A stretch of 64,000 nt of DNA from Tetramitus jugosus (Eukaryota; Heterolobosea; Eutetramitea; Acrasida; Vahlkampfiidae). Both the position numbers and the translations under genes were made by a program. The notes beneath the pieces are model-generated. The model worked only from the letters and a program-made list of their open reading frames with translations, did no database searches and was not told the origin of the DNA. Shown one piece after another: positions 8,663 to 17,233 of this stretch. Position 1 is the first letter of the stretch. Each line of letters begins with the position of its first letter. The stretch lies in contig OW569351.1 of the NCBI GenBank assembly GCA_937625935.1, positions 124,001-188,000 of the forward strand, given 5' to 3'.

Positions 8663-8752
8663 GTCCCGATTATGTAGGAGCGTTAAGGTGTCTTATCGGG
8701 AAATCATAATTTTTTTATTATGGTTTGATCGACAGTGGACCGCCACCTTAAA
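8663..8752 (+). ncRNA. Candidate Fanzor guide RNA scaffold (3' end of element)
   Basis: Between the Fanzor stop and the right end are two strong hairpins. TCCCGAT (8664-8670) pairs with ATCGGGA (8695-8701). AATCATAAT (8702-8710) pairs with ATTATGGTT (8717-8725) around T6, with one G-T wobble. In the loop of the first, TTAAGGTG (8683-8690) is complementary to CACCTTAA (8743-8750) inside the right terminal repeat, giving a pseudoknot-like long-range pair. Known Fanzor and TnpB guide RNAs overlap the ORF's 3' end and read past the transposon boundary; here the guide would start about 8753. That transcription occurs is inference. Confidence 0.45.
8733..8752 (-). repeat. Right terminal inverted repeat of the Fanzor element
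   Basis: CAGTGGACCGCCACCTTAAA. Its reverse complement matches 4467-4486 at 19 of 20 bases. Confidence 0.75.
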
Positions 8753-8813
8753 AGAAATATGTTGCCCCTTTAAAAGAACAACAATACCATAACACACATA
8801 ATACCAATAAAAC

Positions 8814-9251
8814 ATGCAAGCATTCCAATCCACATTCAAGCTCGCTCAAGCCCCAGCAACCCCAGAGGAAGTGTTCGTCACTTTTGAACTTCGCAACACG
8901 CATCCAACTCAGACGTACTATGTGTGTCACTACCACACTCCACTGGAATCACTCGCAAGTTCTCGTGCTGTCGAAGTCACCAATGTCAACACAAGAACAG
9001 TGTTGCCATACAGGGGAGTCATGCGCAAGAGACTGGCTCCTCAACCACACAATTACTTGCAGATTGCACCAGGAAGCACCATAGTGAACACACTCAACAT
9101 TGCAGGTGGATTCCATTTTGGCAAAGGTCACTACAGCCTCACGATTGGATCAGCTTGTAGACAATTGGATGCAAGATTGAATCCTCAGGACGATACGACA
9201 AGTGAAAGCATAGATCTCGAATGTGAACCACTTGAATTTAGCATTGAGTAA
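8814..9251 (+). CDS. Small protein like the N-terminal domain of M35 metalloproteases, copy 2
   Basis: 145 residues. It aligns along its whole length with the protein at 3827-4252 (shared FKLAQAP, NTHPTQTY, VCHY, TPLES, VTNV, EPLEF). Conserved strands read VCHYHTPLES, VLPYRGVMRKRLAPQ and HYSLTIGSA. As in copy 1, there is no catalytic domain and no signal peptide. Its ATG is 61 bases past the right end of the Fanzor element, so the insertion appears to have landed in this gene's promoter or leader, separating a tandem pair. Confidence 0.75.
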   Translation: MQAFQSTFKLAQAPATPEEVFVTFELRNTHPTQTYYVCHYHTPLESLASSRAVEVTNVNTRTVLPYRGVMRKRLAPQPHNYLQIAPGSTIVNTLNIAGGFHFGKGHYSLTIGSACRQLDARLNPQDDTTSESIDLECEPLEFSIE

Positions 9252-9416
9252 ATACGACTGTTCAATAAACACTTGGTTTTATGCTTTCTTGTCATAGCCA
9301 AACCACCACTCTCTGGGTGTGAAATTTCGCAACTTCATTTTCCTCCCGAACAAAAACATCCCTTGCAAAGAAACAAAATTCACAACAACACAGTTAACCA
9401 AAACAATAACAGTGTC

Positions 9417-10889
9417 ATGGGTGTCATTTCCAGCACTAGCAGTCAAATTACAAGGACAGCATTTGTTGTTGTTGTTTTGCTTTTCATGACGACAACCATG
9501 TTGTTAATGACCCTTTTCAATGACCTCCAGGCTGGTTTTGTTGTGGCTGCTGATCCAACCACCATTCTTCAATTGCCTTCCAAGACTCAATGGCGCATCT
9601 ATTTGATGCAAACATCGGATCAGGTGCATCACCTGAACAGCAATGAGTATGCTGTTGGTTTCATTCGTGAAGATTATTTTGGTCGCGAAGCGCAGAGCTT
9701 ACAGTCAAAAGAGCTGATGCAGTTTCATGTGACGTACAAGGCAAAAAACGCTGTTTTTTACAGTTTGGTGCCCAATGTTTTTTCGTGGAGCGAGAGGAGT
9801 AATAGTAGTGTTGTGGAACCGAGGATTGAATTTGGATCGAGTGAAGCAAGTGTTCAACTTGTTCAAGAAGCTATCAATGGAACTGTTTGGAAGAGTGTTT
9901 CGTTGGTGTATACGGCGACTGGAGAGCAGGTGAATCGTTTCTTGTGTTGGTATCCAACGTACACTCGTTCGAAGCCTCAATACTCACTGGTTCACTCGTT
10001 GAATGCTGCAACGTCCAGTGAGCTCGTAAAGTTGGTGACTCCACCGTACGATTCGAACAAGCCCATTTTGGAGAACAAGGAATGGCGAGTCAATGCAAAA
10101 AATAGTGCCATATCAAGTTCTACGGGAGCAGATTTTGTGTGGAGTGCGTTTCGTGCCTTGTATTCACTCGGTGCAAAGAATGTAGCTGAGAAAGCAACTG
10201 TATATGCCTCGAGAGACACAATGATGTTGGTCATGCAAGAAACTGTTCGTGATTCTTCGTCGTACCTAATGAAGACTATGAACATGAGTGATACCGCCGA
10301 AAGAGATATGGTTTTCGACTTTTATAGTGGACTTTATGATTGGTTAAGAGTTGAGAACAGAGCAGATGGTAGCATGTCAATGTCTAAATCTTGGCTAACA
10401 GACTATAGAGATTACATGGACATTTTGGTCGGGTCAGACTCTCCCATTTTCTATCACATGAATGGTAAGTTCTATTTGCTCAATCTCACTGCTCCCTATG
10501 TGTTGGTTGAGTCAATGCCGATGACCATACCGAACCCAAATCCTGAACACTTGTATGAGAAGGAAACAATTGAGTACAGCCATGCACATGTGTGCCTCAA
10601 GTATGGTCCCTCATTGCCAAAGAGAGCTGTCATTACCAAGGATTTAATTATTGTACTGAGTGTGATCTTTGGAACGTGTTTCATCGTTTCGTTTGTGAGT
10701 GCAGCTGGTTATGCAATCAGAGAGATTCTTCGAAGGAGACGTCTGGGCAAGCGCATGGACTCGATGAGGAGAGAGGCTCATTACAAGGTCAGCAAGAAAG
10801 CCATACCATCAGATGACAACTTGAAGGAGAAACTGTTGGATCTGGACGAAATGTCGAGTGACATTTCAGATGATCCATATCCACTATAG
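9417..10889 (+). CDS. Membrane protein with large ectodomain, function unknown
   Basis: 490 residues from the ATG at 9417; upstream in-frame codons are leader-like. The N-terminus has a long hydrophobic segment (FVVVVLLFMTTTMLLMTL) acting as signal or anchor. A ~400-residue ectodomain with several N-x-S/T sites follows, including a repeated Trp/Tyr-rich region. Near residues 410-440 is a second membrane span (LIIVLSVIFGTCFIVSFVSA). The cytosolic tail begins RRRRLGKRM and carries an acidic/dileucine stretch (DDNLKEKLLDLDE) that looks like an endosomal sorting signal. Topology suggests a type I or two-pass surface or endosomal protein. I do not recognise the ectodomain family. Confidence 0.8.
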   Translation: MGVISSTSSQITRTAFVVVVLLFMTTTMLLMTLFNDLQAGFVVAADPTTILQLPSKTQWRIYLMQTSDQVHHLNSNEYAVGFIREDYFGREAQSLQSKELMQFHVTYKAKNAVFYSLVPNVFSWSERSNSSVVEPRIEFGSSEASVQLVQEAINGTVWKSVSLVYTATGEQVNRFLCWYPTYTRSKPQYSLVHSLNAATSSELVKLVTPPYDSNKPILENKEWRVNAKNSAISSSTGADFVWSAFRALYSLGAKNVAEKATVYASRDTMMLVMQETVRDSSSYLMKTMNMSDTAERDMVFDFYSGLYDWLRVENRADGSMSMSKSWLTDYRDYMDILVGSDSPIFYHMNGKFYLLNLTAPYVLVESMPMTIPNPNPEHLYEKETIEYSHAHVCLKYGPSLPKRAVITKDLIIVLSVIFGTCFIVSFVSAAGYAIREILRRRRLGKRMDSMRREAHYKVSKKAIPSDDNLKEKLLDLDEMSSDISDDPYPL

Positions 10890-11107
10890 TTCTAATAAAG
10901 TTATTTTGTTCACCCATATATGTGACTGTTGTATTCCTGAATCAAGATCTTGACATTCATGTCCATCAAACAAAACAACAAATTGCGCCGACATCCAAAA
11001 AACAAGTCTGTCGGCGTTTCGGAACATCAATAGCTCTCTTGAACAAGCGCGCGAACAAAAACAAGCAAAAACAACAAAAAAACAACACTCACAAACAAAC
11101 AATATCA

Positions 11108-12181
11108 ATGTCCGACGACCGAACATCCATTCTCCAAAAGTCCAACTATGGCTTCTCCATCACTGATGAAGATGACACGGAAGACATGCAACAACACATT
11201 GTCACACTGCACCGCAAATATCAATCACTGGTCGAGTCCAAGATTGAAGCACAGAGAAAGAGATGGAAAAATCAGATATCCAACAAGGGACTCGTACGAA
11301 CACTGGAACAAATGAACACAATGGCCATTGTTCATGCAAGAGACAACAATAGCACTCTGAAGCAATTGACAAGAAAGGGCATACCACCAGAGTACAGAGG
11401 AAACATGTGGTTTTTGATTAGTGGAGCTCATGCAAAAATGAGAGCTCAAGAAGACAAGAAGCTCTACTATACACTGTTGGCCAAGCATAGAGACAGGAGA
11501 ACAGATGAAACAAAGCAAGTGGACGCTGATATTGATCGAACGTTTCCAGGGCATCCATTTTTTGCAAACAAGGAAAATCAAGAGTCGCTGAGAAATCTCC
11601 TGTACACGTACAGTTTTTTTAATCCAAAAATTGGCTACTGTCAGTCGATGAATTTTTTGGCGGGCATTTTGTTGCTGCACATGCCAGAGGAACACGCGTT
11701 TTGGACGTTGGATGTGATATTGACGGATTATTTGCCTCATGATTTGTATGATCCGACAATGAACGGACTAAAGTGCGAAATTCATGTCTTGTCCGTCATG
11801 GTCGCAGAGAGATTACCCCGGGTGTCGCAGCACTTGAAGCAAATGGGCATTGATTTTTTGTTTTTTAGCACGCGATGGTTCATGTGCCTGTTTGTGAACT
11901 CGGTGCCCGTCGAGACTGCATTCCGCATATGGGACGCCTTTTTCCTCGAAGGATACAAGATTCTGTTCCGCATCTCTGTTTGCATGCTACAGATGATGCA
12001 GAATGACTTGTTGGCTTGTACGAACATGGGTGACGCACTCACATTCCTCAACAAGCATCCAAAAGAGTTGTTTGATTGCAGGAATTTGATGAAAACGAGC
12101 TTCAAGATTCGTGCCTTTAGTCGAGACACCATTGAAAAGGCAAGGAAAGACTTTAGAAGCTCCATACAACAACAACAATAA
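11108..12181 (+). CDS. TBC-domain Rab GTPase-activating protein
   Basis: 357 residues from the ATG at 11108 (MSDDRTSILQ). The TBC fold starts at KGIPPEYRGNMWFLISGA. The arginine finger is in DADIDRTFPGH and the glutamine finger in IGYCQSMNFLAGILLL, both intact. Later motifs (FAFWTLD-like region, FSTRWFMCLFVNSVP, RIWDAFFLEGYKILFRI) complete the domain. It should accelerate GTP hydrolysis on a Rab and so act in membrane traffic. The short N-terminus holds no extra domain. Which Rab it serves cannot be told. Confidence 0.93.
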   Translation: MSDDRTSILQKSNYGFSITDEDDTEDMQQHIVTLHRKYQSLVESKIEAQRKRWKNQISNKGLVRTLEQMNTMAIVHARDNNSTLKQLTRKGIPPEYRGNMWFLISGAHAKMRAQEDKKLYYTLLAKHRDRRTDETKQVDADIDRTFPGHPFFANKENQESLRNLLYTYSFFNPKIGYCQSMNFLAGILLLHMPEEHAFWTLDVILTDYLPHDLYDPTMNGLKCEIHVLSVMVAERLPRVSQHLKQMGIDFLFFSTRWFMCLFVNSVPVETAFRIWDAFFLEGYKILFRISVCMLQMMQNDLLACTNMGDALTFLNKHPKELFDCRNLMKTSFKIRAFSRDTIEKARKDFRSSIQQQQ

Positions 12182-12367
12182 ACTATCCACCCAGCCATCT
12201 TTTTTGCCCAACCACCAGATGTTGTTCGCTCCTGCTGTGATTCATGCCATCTCTCTCTCTTAAATCGAACTGTCGATCGATTCGTTCGCAGATTATTGGT
12301 ATTCTTGTCAGTCAGCCCGCCAACCGCGGCGCCCTTCCTCAACAAGCAGCAGAGAAAAAACACAATC

Positions 12368-13609
12368 ATGTCTCAACAACAACAACCACCAGTACCATTC
12401 AAGAGATCACTCACGGATCACGGTCATCATGTTGATAATGATGATAGTAGTAGTGGTGATCAAGCATTTGTTGTTGACATGACTTTATCAACCACTGATG
12501 ACAATGACAACAATAATAACAACAACACGAATACGAATACGAACACGAACAACAACAATAATAATAACAATCATAGTGCAGCAAGTCACAAGAATCACCT
12601 GCCATTGACTTCGAGTGATGACTTGAAAACATCACTCATCATTGTGTGCAACATTGTGAGCTCCGTCTCTCTCATCATGATCAACAAAATCATCATGAAG
12701 ACGTATGGTTTCTCATTTGTCTTGTTTCTCACGTTTTGTCACTTTGCCATCACAGCTCTATTGTTGGAATTGTGTGGCAGTGTGCTAGGAATGTTCATTG
12801 TAAAGAGATTGCCCATGCGTGATGCCGCACTGTGTGCACTGGTCAATGTAGGATCCATTCTGTTTATGAATTTGAGTTTGCAGACAAATTCTGTTGGATT
12901 TTATCAGATTACAAAATTGTTGTGCATACCGGCGACAGTGTTTGTTCAGAGTGTGTTCTATGGCATGAAATTTACGTGGAAAGTCAAAGTGTGCTTGACT
13001 GTCATTGTGTTTGGTGTCGGTGTTGTGACGGTGACTGATTTAGAGCTGAATACGTTGGGAACAGTGTATGGTGTGTGTGCCATTTTGTGCACATCAGTGT
13101 CTCAGATTATGCTAGGTGAGGGCCAGAGTCGATTCAAGCTGTCTCCGTTGCAAATGCTTCATTCGATTCTGTTTCCTCAGGCAGTGTTTGCCTTGTTTGT
13201 CACTCTACCAGTGGAGTTGATACCCAAGATGAGTCTGTTGATTGAAGAGTTGTCCAATGTGCCTCTGCTGCTGTACATTCTCTTGTCGTGTATCGTGTCT
13301 GTCTCGGTCAACTTTTTCACCATTGCGTTGATTGGAGCCACTTCAGCGGTTACTTCACAGGTCATTGGTCATCTCAAAGTGATTTTGGTGCTCGTGTTTG
13401 GACACTTGTTGTTCGATGCATCTCAGTTGAGTCATGCAGCCATCTTGAAGGAGGTTATTGGTGTTTCAATTGCACTTACAGCTGTCACGTTCTATAGTCA
13501 TCTCAAGAAGAAGGAAGCGTCAAAGGAAACAGATTTGTGTGATCAATGGTTTGGTGTCTATATTGGATCCAGAAACATTCACTCATCTTCTCTGCTACAC
13601 AGCGCATAA
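12368..13609 (+). CDS. Triose-phosphate/nucleotide-sugar translocator family (DMT superfamily)
   Basis: 413 residues. The first ~85 are Gln/Asn-rich and disordered (AAC/AAT and ACGAAT-type repeats at about 12510-12570). About ten membrane helices follow. Diagnostic stretches are SSVSLIMINKIIMKTYGFSF, NVGSILFMNLSLQTNSVGFY and QITKLLCIPATVFVQ, as in TPT/SLC35E-type carriers. A Golgi or ER nucleotide-sugar antiporter is most likely; the substrate cannot be assigned. There is no plastid in this lineage, so a plastid triose-phosphate role is unlikely. Confidence 0.87.
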   Translation: MSQQQQPPVPFKRSLTDHGHHVDNDDSSSGDQAFVVDMTLSTTDDNDNNNNNNTNTNTNTNNNNNNNNHSAASHKNHLPLTSSDDLKTSLIIVCNIVSSVSLIMINKIIMKTYGFSFVLFLTFCHFAITALLLELCGSVLGMFIVKRLPMRDAALCALVNVGSILFMNLSLQTNSVGFYQITKLLCIPATVFVQSVFYGMKFTWKVKVCLTVIVFGVGVVTVTDLELNTLGTVYGVCAILCTSVSQIMLGEGQSRFKLSPLQMLHSILFPQAVFALFVTLPVELIPKMSLLIEELSNVPLLLYILLSCIVSVSVNFFTIALIGATSAVTSQVIGHLKVILVLVFGHLLFDASQLSHAAILKEVIGVSIALTAVTFYSHLKKKEASKETDLCDQWFGVYIGSRNIHSSSLLHSA

Positions 13610-13832
13610 ACGATTGCGAGGTTCTCCTATCTCAAATTTCTTCGCTCTCAAGTGTACTCCTGTTTTGCACTGACTATTGGTAAATCCAGACATTAACAAT
13701 TGCGATGAAGAACACACTGTAGTCACGACATCGCCAGCCCATTTGTTTTGGGAACAGAAACGAGACGGAATAATTCACAAGAAAGTAAAATCCCCGATTC
13801 CACTTGTGAGGCCAAACACCCAGATTTTCAAA

Positions 13833-15695
13833 ATGAAATCAATTTCGATTGTTTGTTTGTTGCTGCTGTGCCAAGTACTTGTTGTGTGCTGTAGTAGTGT
13901 TACAACGACGACTCTCAGTGGTGTCTTATCGCTTGACAGGAATGCTGTTTTAGCGGGAGAGCCACCATCTACGATTCTTGTTCAACTGTTCCAGTATGGC
14001 TTGAATGATTCTCCTCCATCGATTTCACAGGTACACACTGTGTCTCCATTCGCATCAGTTCAAGTCAACAATGTGACCTCTGCTTCACGTTCCTACGTGT
14101 TTTACTTTAATAACGTACCTGTTGAGAACTATCAGTACAGTGTCTTAGCTTATGTGCTACAACCTGCAGCTCAAAAAGCAAAAAGCAGTTTCATGAAAGC
14201 TCAAGCAAACAAATTGATAAACGTAGCTGGTTGGTACAAGAGTGATCCTTGTGGTTGGTTAGGCTCGTTCAGAGCTGATGCTTCCTTTGCAAAGCAATTG
14301 GTGATTGATCTCACTGGTGTGCGTCCATTCCGCACCTCAAACAGCAATATCAAGAGCAAAAATGGTGCTGTGAATGGAAGACTGCAAATCAAGAAGGGTA
14401 TTCCAGTGTTAGAACTGTGGGGAACACCAGAAGAGAGAGGATATGCTCACGGGTACTTGATTGCTGAACAAATCTTGGACTTTTTTGCCTACTTCATTCT
14501 AGAGGGAACTGCTGCTTCCTGTCATGTCTATGAAAACAAGTGGATACCAATGTTTGAGCAATCGGTCGCCGGTGGATCTGATACGGCATACTACTTTGAA
14601 CCAGAGCTATTGACAGAAGCACGTTCTGTGATCTCTGGTATGCGTGACTCTGGTGTCAACCTCTACGTTCCACTATTGAACAGAGAGTTGAATGTTTTGG
14701 ATATTCTAGCCATTAACTCGTATATCGAGTTGGAATTCCTAAAGAGAGATATTGAAGACTCGACAGCCAAAGACCAAGAGCCACAGGTTGCTTGTACTCA
14801 ATTTGCTTTCTGGAATACACAGACAATGAAAGTACCAGGAGTCTATGGCAATACAGTTGCAGGTAGAAACATGGATGGAGAATTAGACTTTAGACGTTCA
14901 ACTGTGACAAACTTTATGGTTTTCGCCGTTAGTCCCAAGAATGGAAAGAAGTATGCTTCTATGATGTGGCCAGGCTTCTTGGGAACCTTGTCCGGAGTCA
15001 ATGAAGATGGTCAATACTTGATGATGAATTATGGTGTGAGCAGCAATGAGAAACCTGAGTGGGATCAAGTAGTACCTGTCAATTGGATTGTGAGACAGCT
15101 GTTGGCGTATCCAAGTGTGCCAATCGAAAAGGCCAATGCTCAAAGCACTCTAGCTCACATTCAACAATTCAATGCCAAGACTGGAGGACCTTGCATCACA
15201 GGTTGTGTTCTCTTCTTTGCTAAACCATATGTTAACGGAAGTTCAGATTCACCTGCCTATGTGTATGAAGGTGACTACAAGAGTGGATTGATGAGATTGC
15301 CAACCCAAGCCGACCCAACGTACATTAATGATGCCATCCTTGCTTCTAATCATTACCACAAGTATGGTGTCGATCCAAAGGTTGGTCCACATTACAACTT
15401 TGGTCGATTAATGTACTTTGATACCTTGGTGAGATATCAAGCTGGCAGCTACAAGGTCAAGTCCTACGATGACGTACTGTATCTCAAGGGTAACGTGAAT
15501 GAAGTCCTCGTCGAGCAAGTGCTACAAAGTGTGGCCCATGGGACGACAGAGCACTCCATTGTTGTCAAGAACTCTGGCAAGGACAAGTGGATCTATATTG
15601 CCGTGGCCAGACATCAGGACATGAATGTTGGTTGGGATGCACCTTACTTGGAGTGGCAACCATTCCAATTCGAAGACTTTTTCTCTCAACCATAA
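13833..15695 (+). CDS. Secreted Ntn-hydrolase of the C45 acyltransferase/phospholipase B-like type
   Basis: 620 residues with a signal peptide (MKSISIVCLLLLCQVLVV). Residues ~195-225 read VLELWGTPEERGYAHGYLIA, the entry motif of C45/acyl-CoA:6-aminopenicillanate acyltransferase-like proteins. A Cys in VACTQFAFWN is the expected N-terminal nucleophile after self-cleavage, followed by NTVAGRNMDGELDF (the grN.Dw-type motif) and GFLGTLSGVNEDG. Mature enzymes of this group hydrolyse or transfer acyl groups on amides. A lysosomal or secreted amidase is likely; the substrate is unknown. Confidence 0.8.
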   Translation: MKSISIVCLLLLCQVLVVCCSSVTTTTLSGVLSLDRNAVLAGEPPSTILVQLFQYGLNDSPPSISQVHTVSPFASVQVNNVTSASRSYVFYFNNVPVENYQYSVLAYVLQPAAQKAKSSFMKAQANKLINVAGWYKSDPCGWLGSFRADASFAKQLVIDLTGVRPFRTSNSNIKSKNGAVNGRLQIKKGIPVLELWGTPEERGYAHGYLIAEQILDFFAYFILEGTAASCHVYENKWIPMFEQSVAGGSDTAYYFEPELLTEARSVISGMRDSGVNLYVPLLNRELNVLDILAINSYIELEFLKRDIEDSTAKDQEPQVACTQFAFWNTQTMKVPGVYGNTVAGRNMDGELDFRRSTVTNFMVFAVSPKNGKKYASMMWPGFLGTLSGVNEDGQYLMMNYGVSSNEKPEWDQVVPVNWIVRQLLAYPSVPIEKANAQSTLAHIQQFNAKTGGPCITGCVLFFAKPYVNGSSDSPAYVYEGDYKSGLMRLPTQADPTYINDAILASNHYHKYGVDPKVGPHYNFGRLMYFDTLVRYQAGSYKVKSYDDVLYLKGNVNEVLVEQVLQSVAHGTTEHSIVVKNSGKDKWIYIAVARHQDMNVGWDAPYLEWQPFQFEDFFSQP

Positions 15696-15794
15696 AACAC
15701 AGTGTGAGATCTCTGTCAGTCATACGTAGTCCCGTTTTCATTCTTCAGTTTCAATTGGCCGCTCTTCACACAAAAAACAACAGACCGAGAAAAA

Positions 15795-16181
15795 ATGACA
15801 TCATCACGACCAAACAACAACAAGAATGAAAACGACAAGAAAGATCAATCCCTTCTGCAAAAGGTGATCTTCAGAAGCGCTCCACTCGATAAAACTGAAG
15901 CTCTTGAGGCACTATACTGGTTGAAGCAAATTGTTGGTCTGATCATGGGTGTTGTGTGTGGTGTCGTTCCGTTCATGGGTGCCACTGGTATTGCTCTCTT
16001 TTTGATCACTGCTGCTGCTCTGTCTCACATTTTGGCCTTCTTCTATTTGAAGGTGGATGAGAATGAAGTGGGATTGAGTGCTGCGCTGACTGAAGGTGGA
16101 ATGACTGCTCTTGCCATGTTTTTGTTGACTTGGATTGTTACGTTTACAGTTTTCCATCACTCTGAGCTATTGATGCAATAA
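15795..16181 (+). CDS. RAB5IF: RAB5IF / OPTI-like membrane protein
   Basis: 128 residues starting MTSSRPNNN. After a short polar N-terminus come DKTEALEALYWLKQIVGLIM, GVVPFMGATGIALFLI, then YLKVDENEVGLSAALTEGG and a final span. This order (D/E..YW.(K/R)QI..., G.PL.G..GI..F, DE.E.G....(T/L)EG) is that of RAB5IF (C20orf24), a three-span ER protein that partners TMCO1 in the multipass translocon and has also been tied to respirasome assembly. Length matches the family. It converges with PEX11, with 98 bases between their stops. Confidence 0.85.
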   Translation: MTSSRPNNNKNENDKKDQSLLQKVIFRSAPLDKTEALEALYWLKQIVGLIMGVVCGVVPFMGATGIALFLITAAALSHILAFFYLKVDENEVGLSAALTEGGMTALAMFLLTWIVTFTVFHHSELLMQ

Positions 16182-16279
16182 AGTAGATGATAAATTATAT
16201 GATTAAAAGTCATGATTTTGATGACACATTTCGCAAGATTGGTGGTTGACTGACTTGTTGTTTGTTGTGTGATGGAATT

Positions 16280-17233
16280 TTACTTTTTTGGCGTTGTGGC
16301 TGCTGTTGTTGTCGTACTGGTGGGAGTGCTGGTTGTTTGTACAGGAGGAGGAGCAACAGCAGCAGGCGGCCACAGATCATAAATGAGAAACAAAGCAGGA
16401 ATGACACCGCAGAGACCAACAACCCACTCTTTCGTCTTCCAATAACCAGAGAAGGAAGAAGCAACACCCACATCACACACACCAACAATCAATTTTCGAA
16501 TCAGTGCATTCCGTTCAGTTACAATCTTGTTCTTCTCTTGCTCAAAGTACTCTGGCTTGTTTGAAGCGATTCTCATGGTTTGCTTGAGCAAATCTTGATC
16601 GCGCTTATAGTTGCCCTTTAGCTCAATCGAATTGGCAATGAGTCCAGCCAACACACCAAACAGCCAAAACTTGCTGCTCTTGACATTGTATTCTGCTGTT
16701 CTCGCATTGTTGAACAAGTATTGTGCAAGAGATATTTTGTGATTTGTGGTGACCGTAGTGGTTGTTGTGGCGGGAGTACAATAGCCCGACAGCGGCTCAT
16801 TGGAGAATAGCCCTATTTTTCCTGCCCAGTTCAAATGGTCAAACAAGAAATAGTGAGCCAAGCAAAATTGTTCAATGACTCGCAAGAGCTCCAACAGAGA
16901 CACTGATCGTATTCTCGAAATAAATGATGACTGTTGCTGCTGAGAAGAAGCTATTTTGACAAGGAAACGAATGAGCACCAAATAACCGGCGATTGGTCTC
17001 CAAAAACGAGCCACTTTACGTGCAGTGGCGACAGCAGCACCCATGGCTTGCACACGCTTAATCAGTTCAGGGTGATTGGTCTGTGGCGAAACTCGGAGTG
17101 CATCATCAGCAATTTTACTTCCATATTGAATGAGACGATTGCATTGGTCTCTACCTAATGATGAGTTTAATAACTTGAGAAAAGTATCAATCGTATCCAA
17201 CAATCGTGGTTGATAGTGATGATTGAGTGACAT
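16280..17233 (-). CDS. PEX11: Peroxisomal membrane biogenesis protein PEX11
   Basis: 317 residues. The N-terminus has DTFLKLLNSSLGRDQCNRLI and QYGSKI, then ARKVARFWRPI, a lipid-binding amphipathic helix region typical of PEX11. The middle has LLRVIEQFCLAHYFLFDHLN. A C-terminal membrane segment reads EWVVGLCGVIPALFLIYDLW. A proline/threonine-rich tail (VQTTSTPTSTTTT) ends the protein. PEX11 elongates and divides peroxisomes. The ATG at 17233 is certain and the gene is divergent from acetyl-CoA carboxylase. Confidence 0.88.
   Translation of the reverse strand: MSLNHHYQPRLLDTIDTFLKLLNSSLGRDQCNRLIQYGSKIADDALRVSPQTNHPELIKRVQAMGAAVATARKVARFWRPIAGYLVLIRFLVKIASSQQQQSSFISRIRSVSLLELLRVIEQFCLAHYFLFDHLNWAGKIGLFSNEPLSGYCTPATTTTTVTTNHKISLAQYLFNNARTAEYNVKSSKFWLFGVLAGLIANSIELKGNYKRDQDLLKQTMRIASNKPEYFEQEKNKIVTERNALIRKLIVGVCDVGVASSFSGYWKTKEWVVGLCGVIPALFLIYDLWPPAAVAPPPVQTTSTPTSTTTTAATTPKK

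Larger units (their letters stand above)
4467..8752. mobile_element. Putative Fanzor-bearing DNA transposon with terminal inverted repeats
   Basis: The 20 bases at 4467-4486 and the reverse complement of 8733-8752 match at 19 of 20 positions (core GGTGGCCGTCCACTG versus GGTGGCGGTCCACTG). Each repeat is bounded by TTAA (4468-4471 and 8748-8751), so the mobile unit could be 4472-8747 with a TTAA target duplication. Because TTAA is palindromic and lies in the inverted repeat, this cannot be proved from one copy. Inside are a decayed secreted-protein region, a chromodomain gene (minus), a VPS35 fragment (plus) and a Fanzor nuclease (plus, frame-broken). No DDE transposase was recognised, so it may be a non-autonomous or composite element mobilised in trans. 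It sits between two paralogous M35-like genes. Confidence 0.7.
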
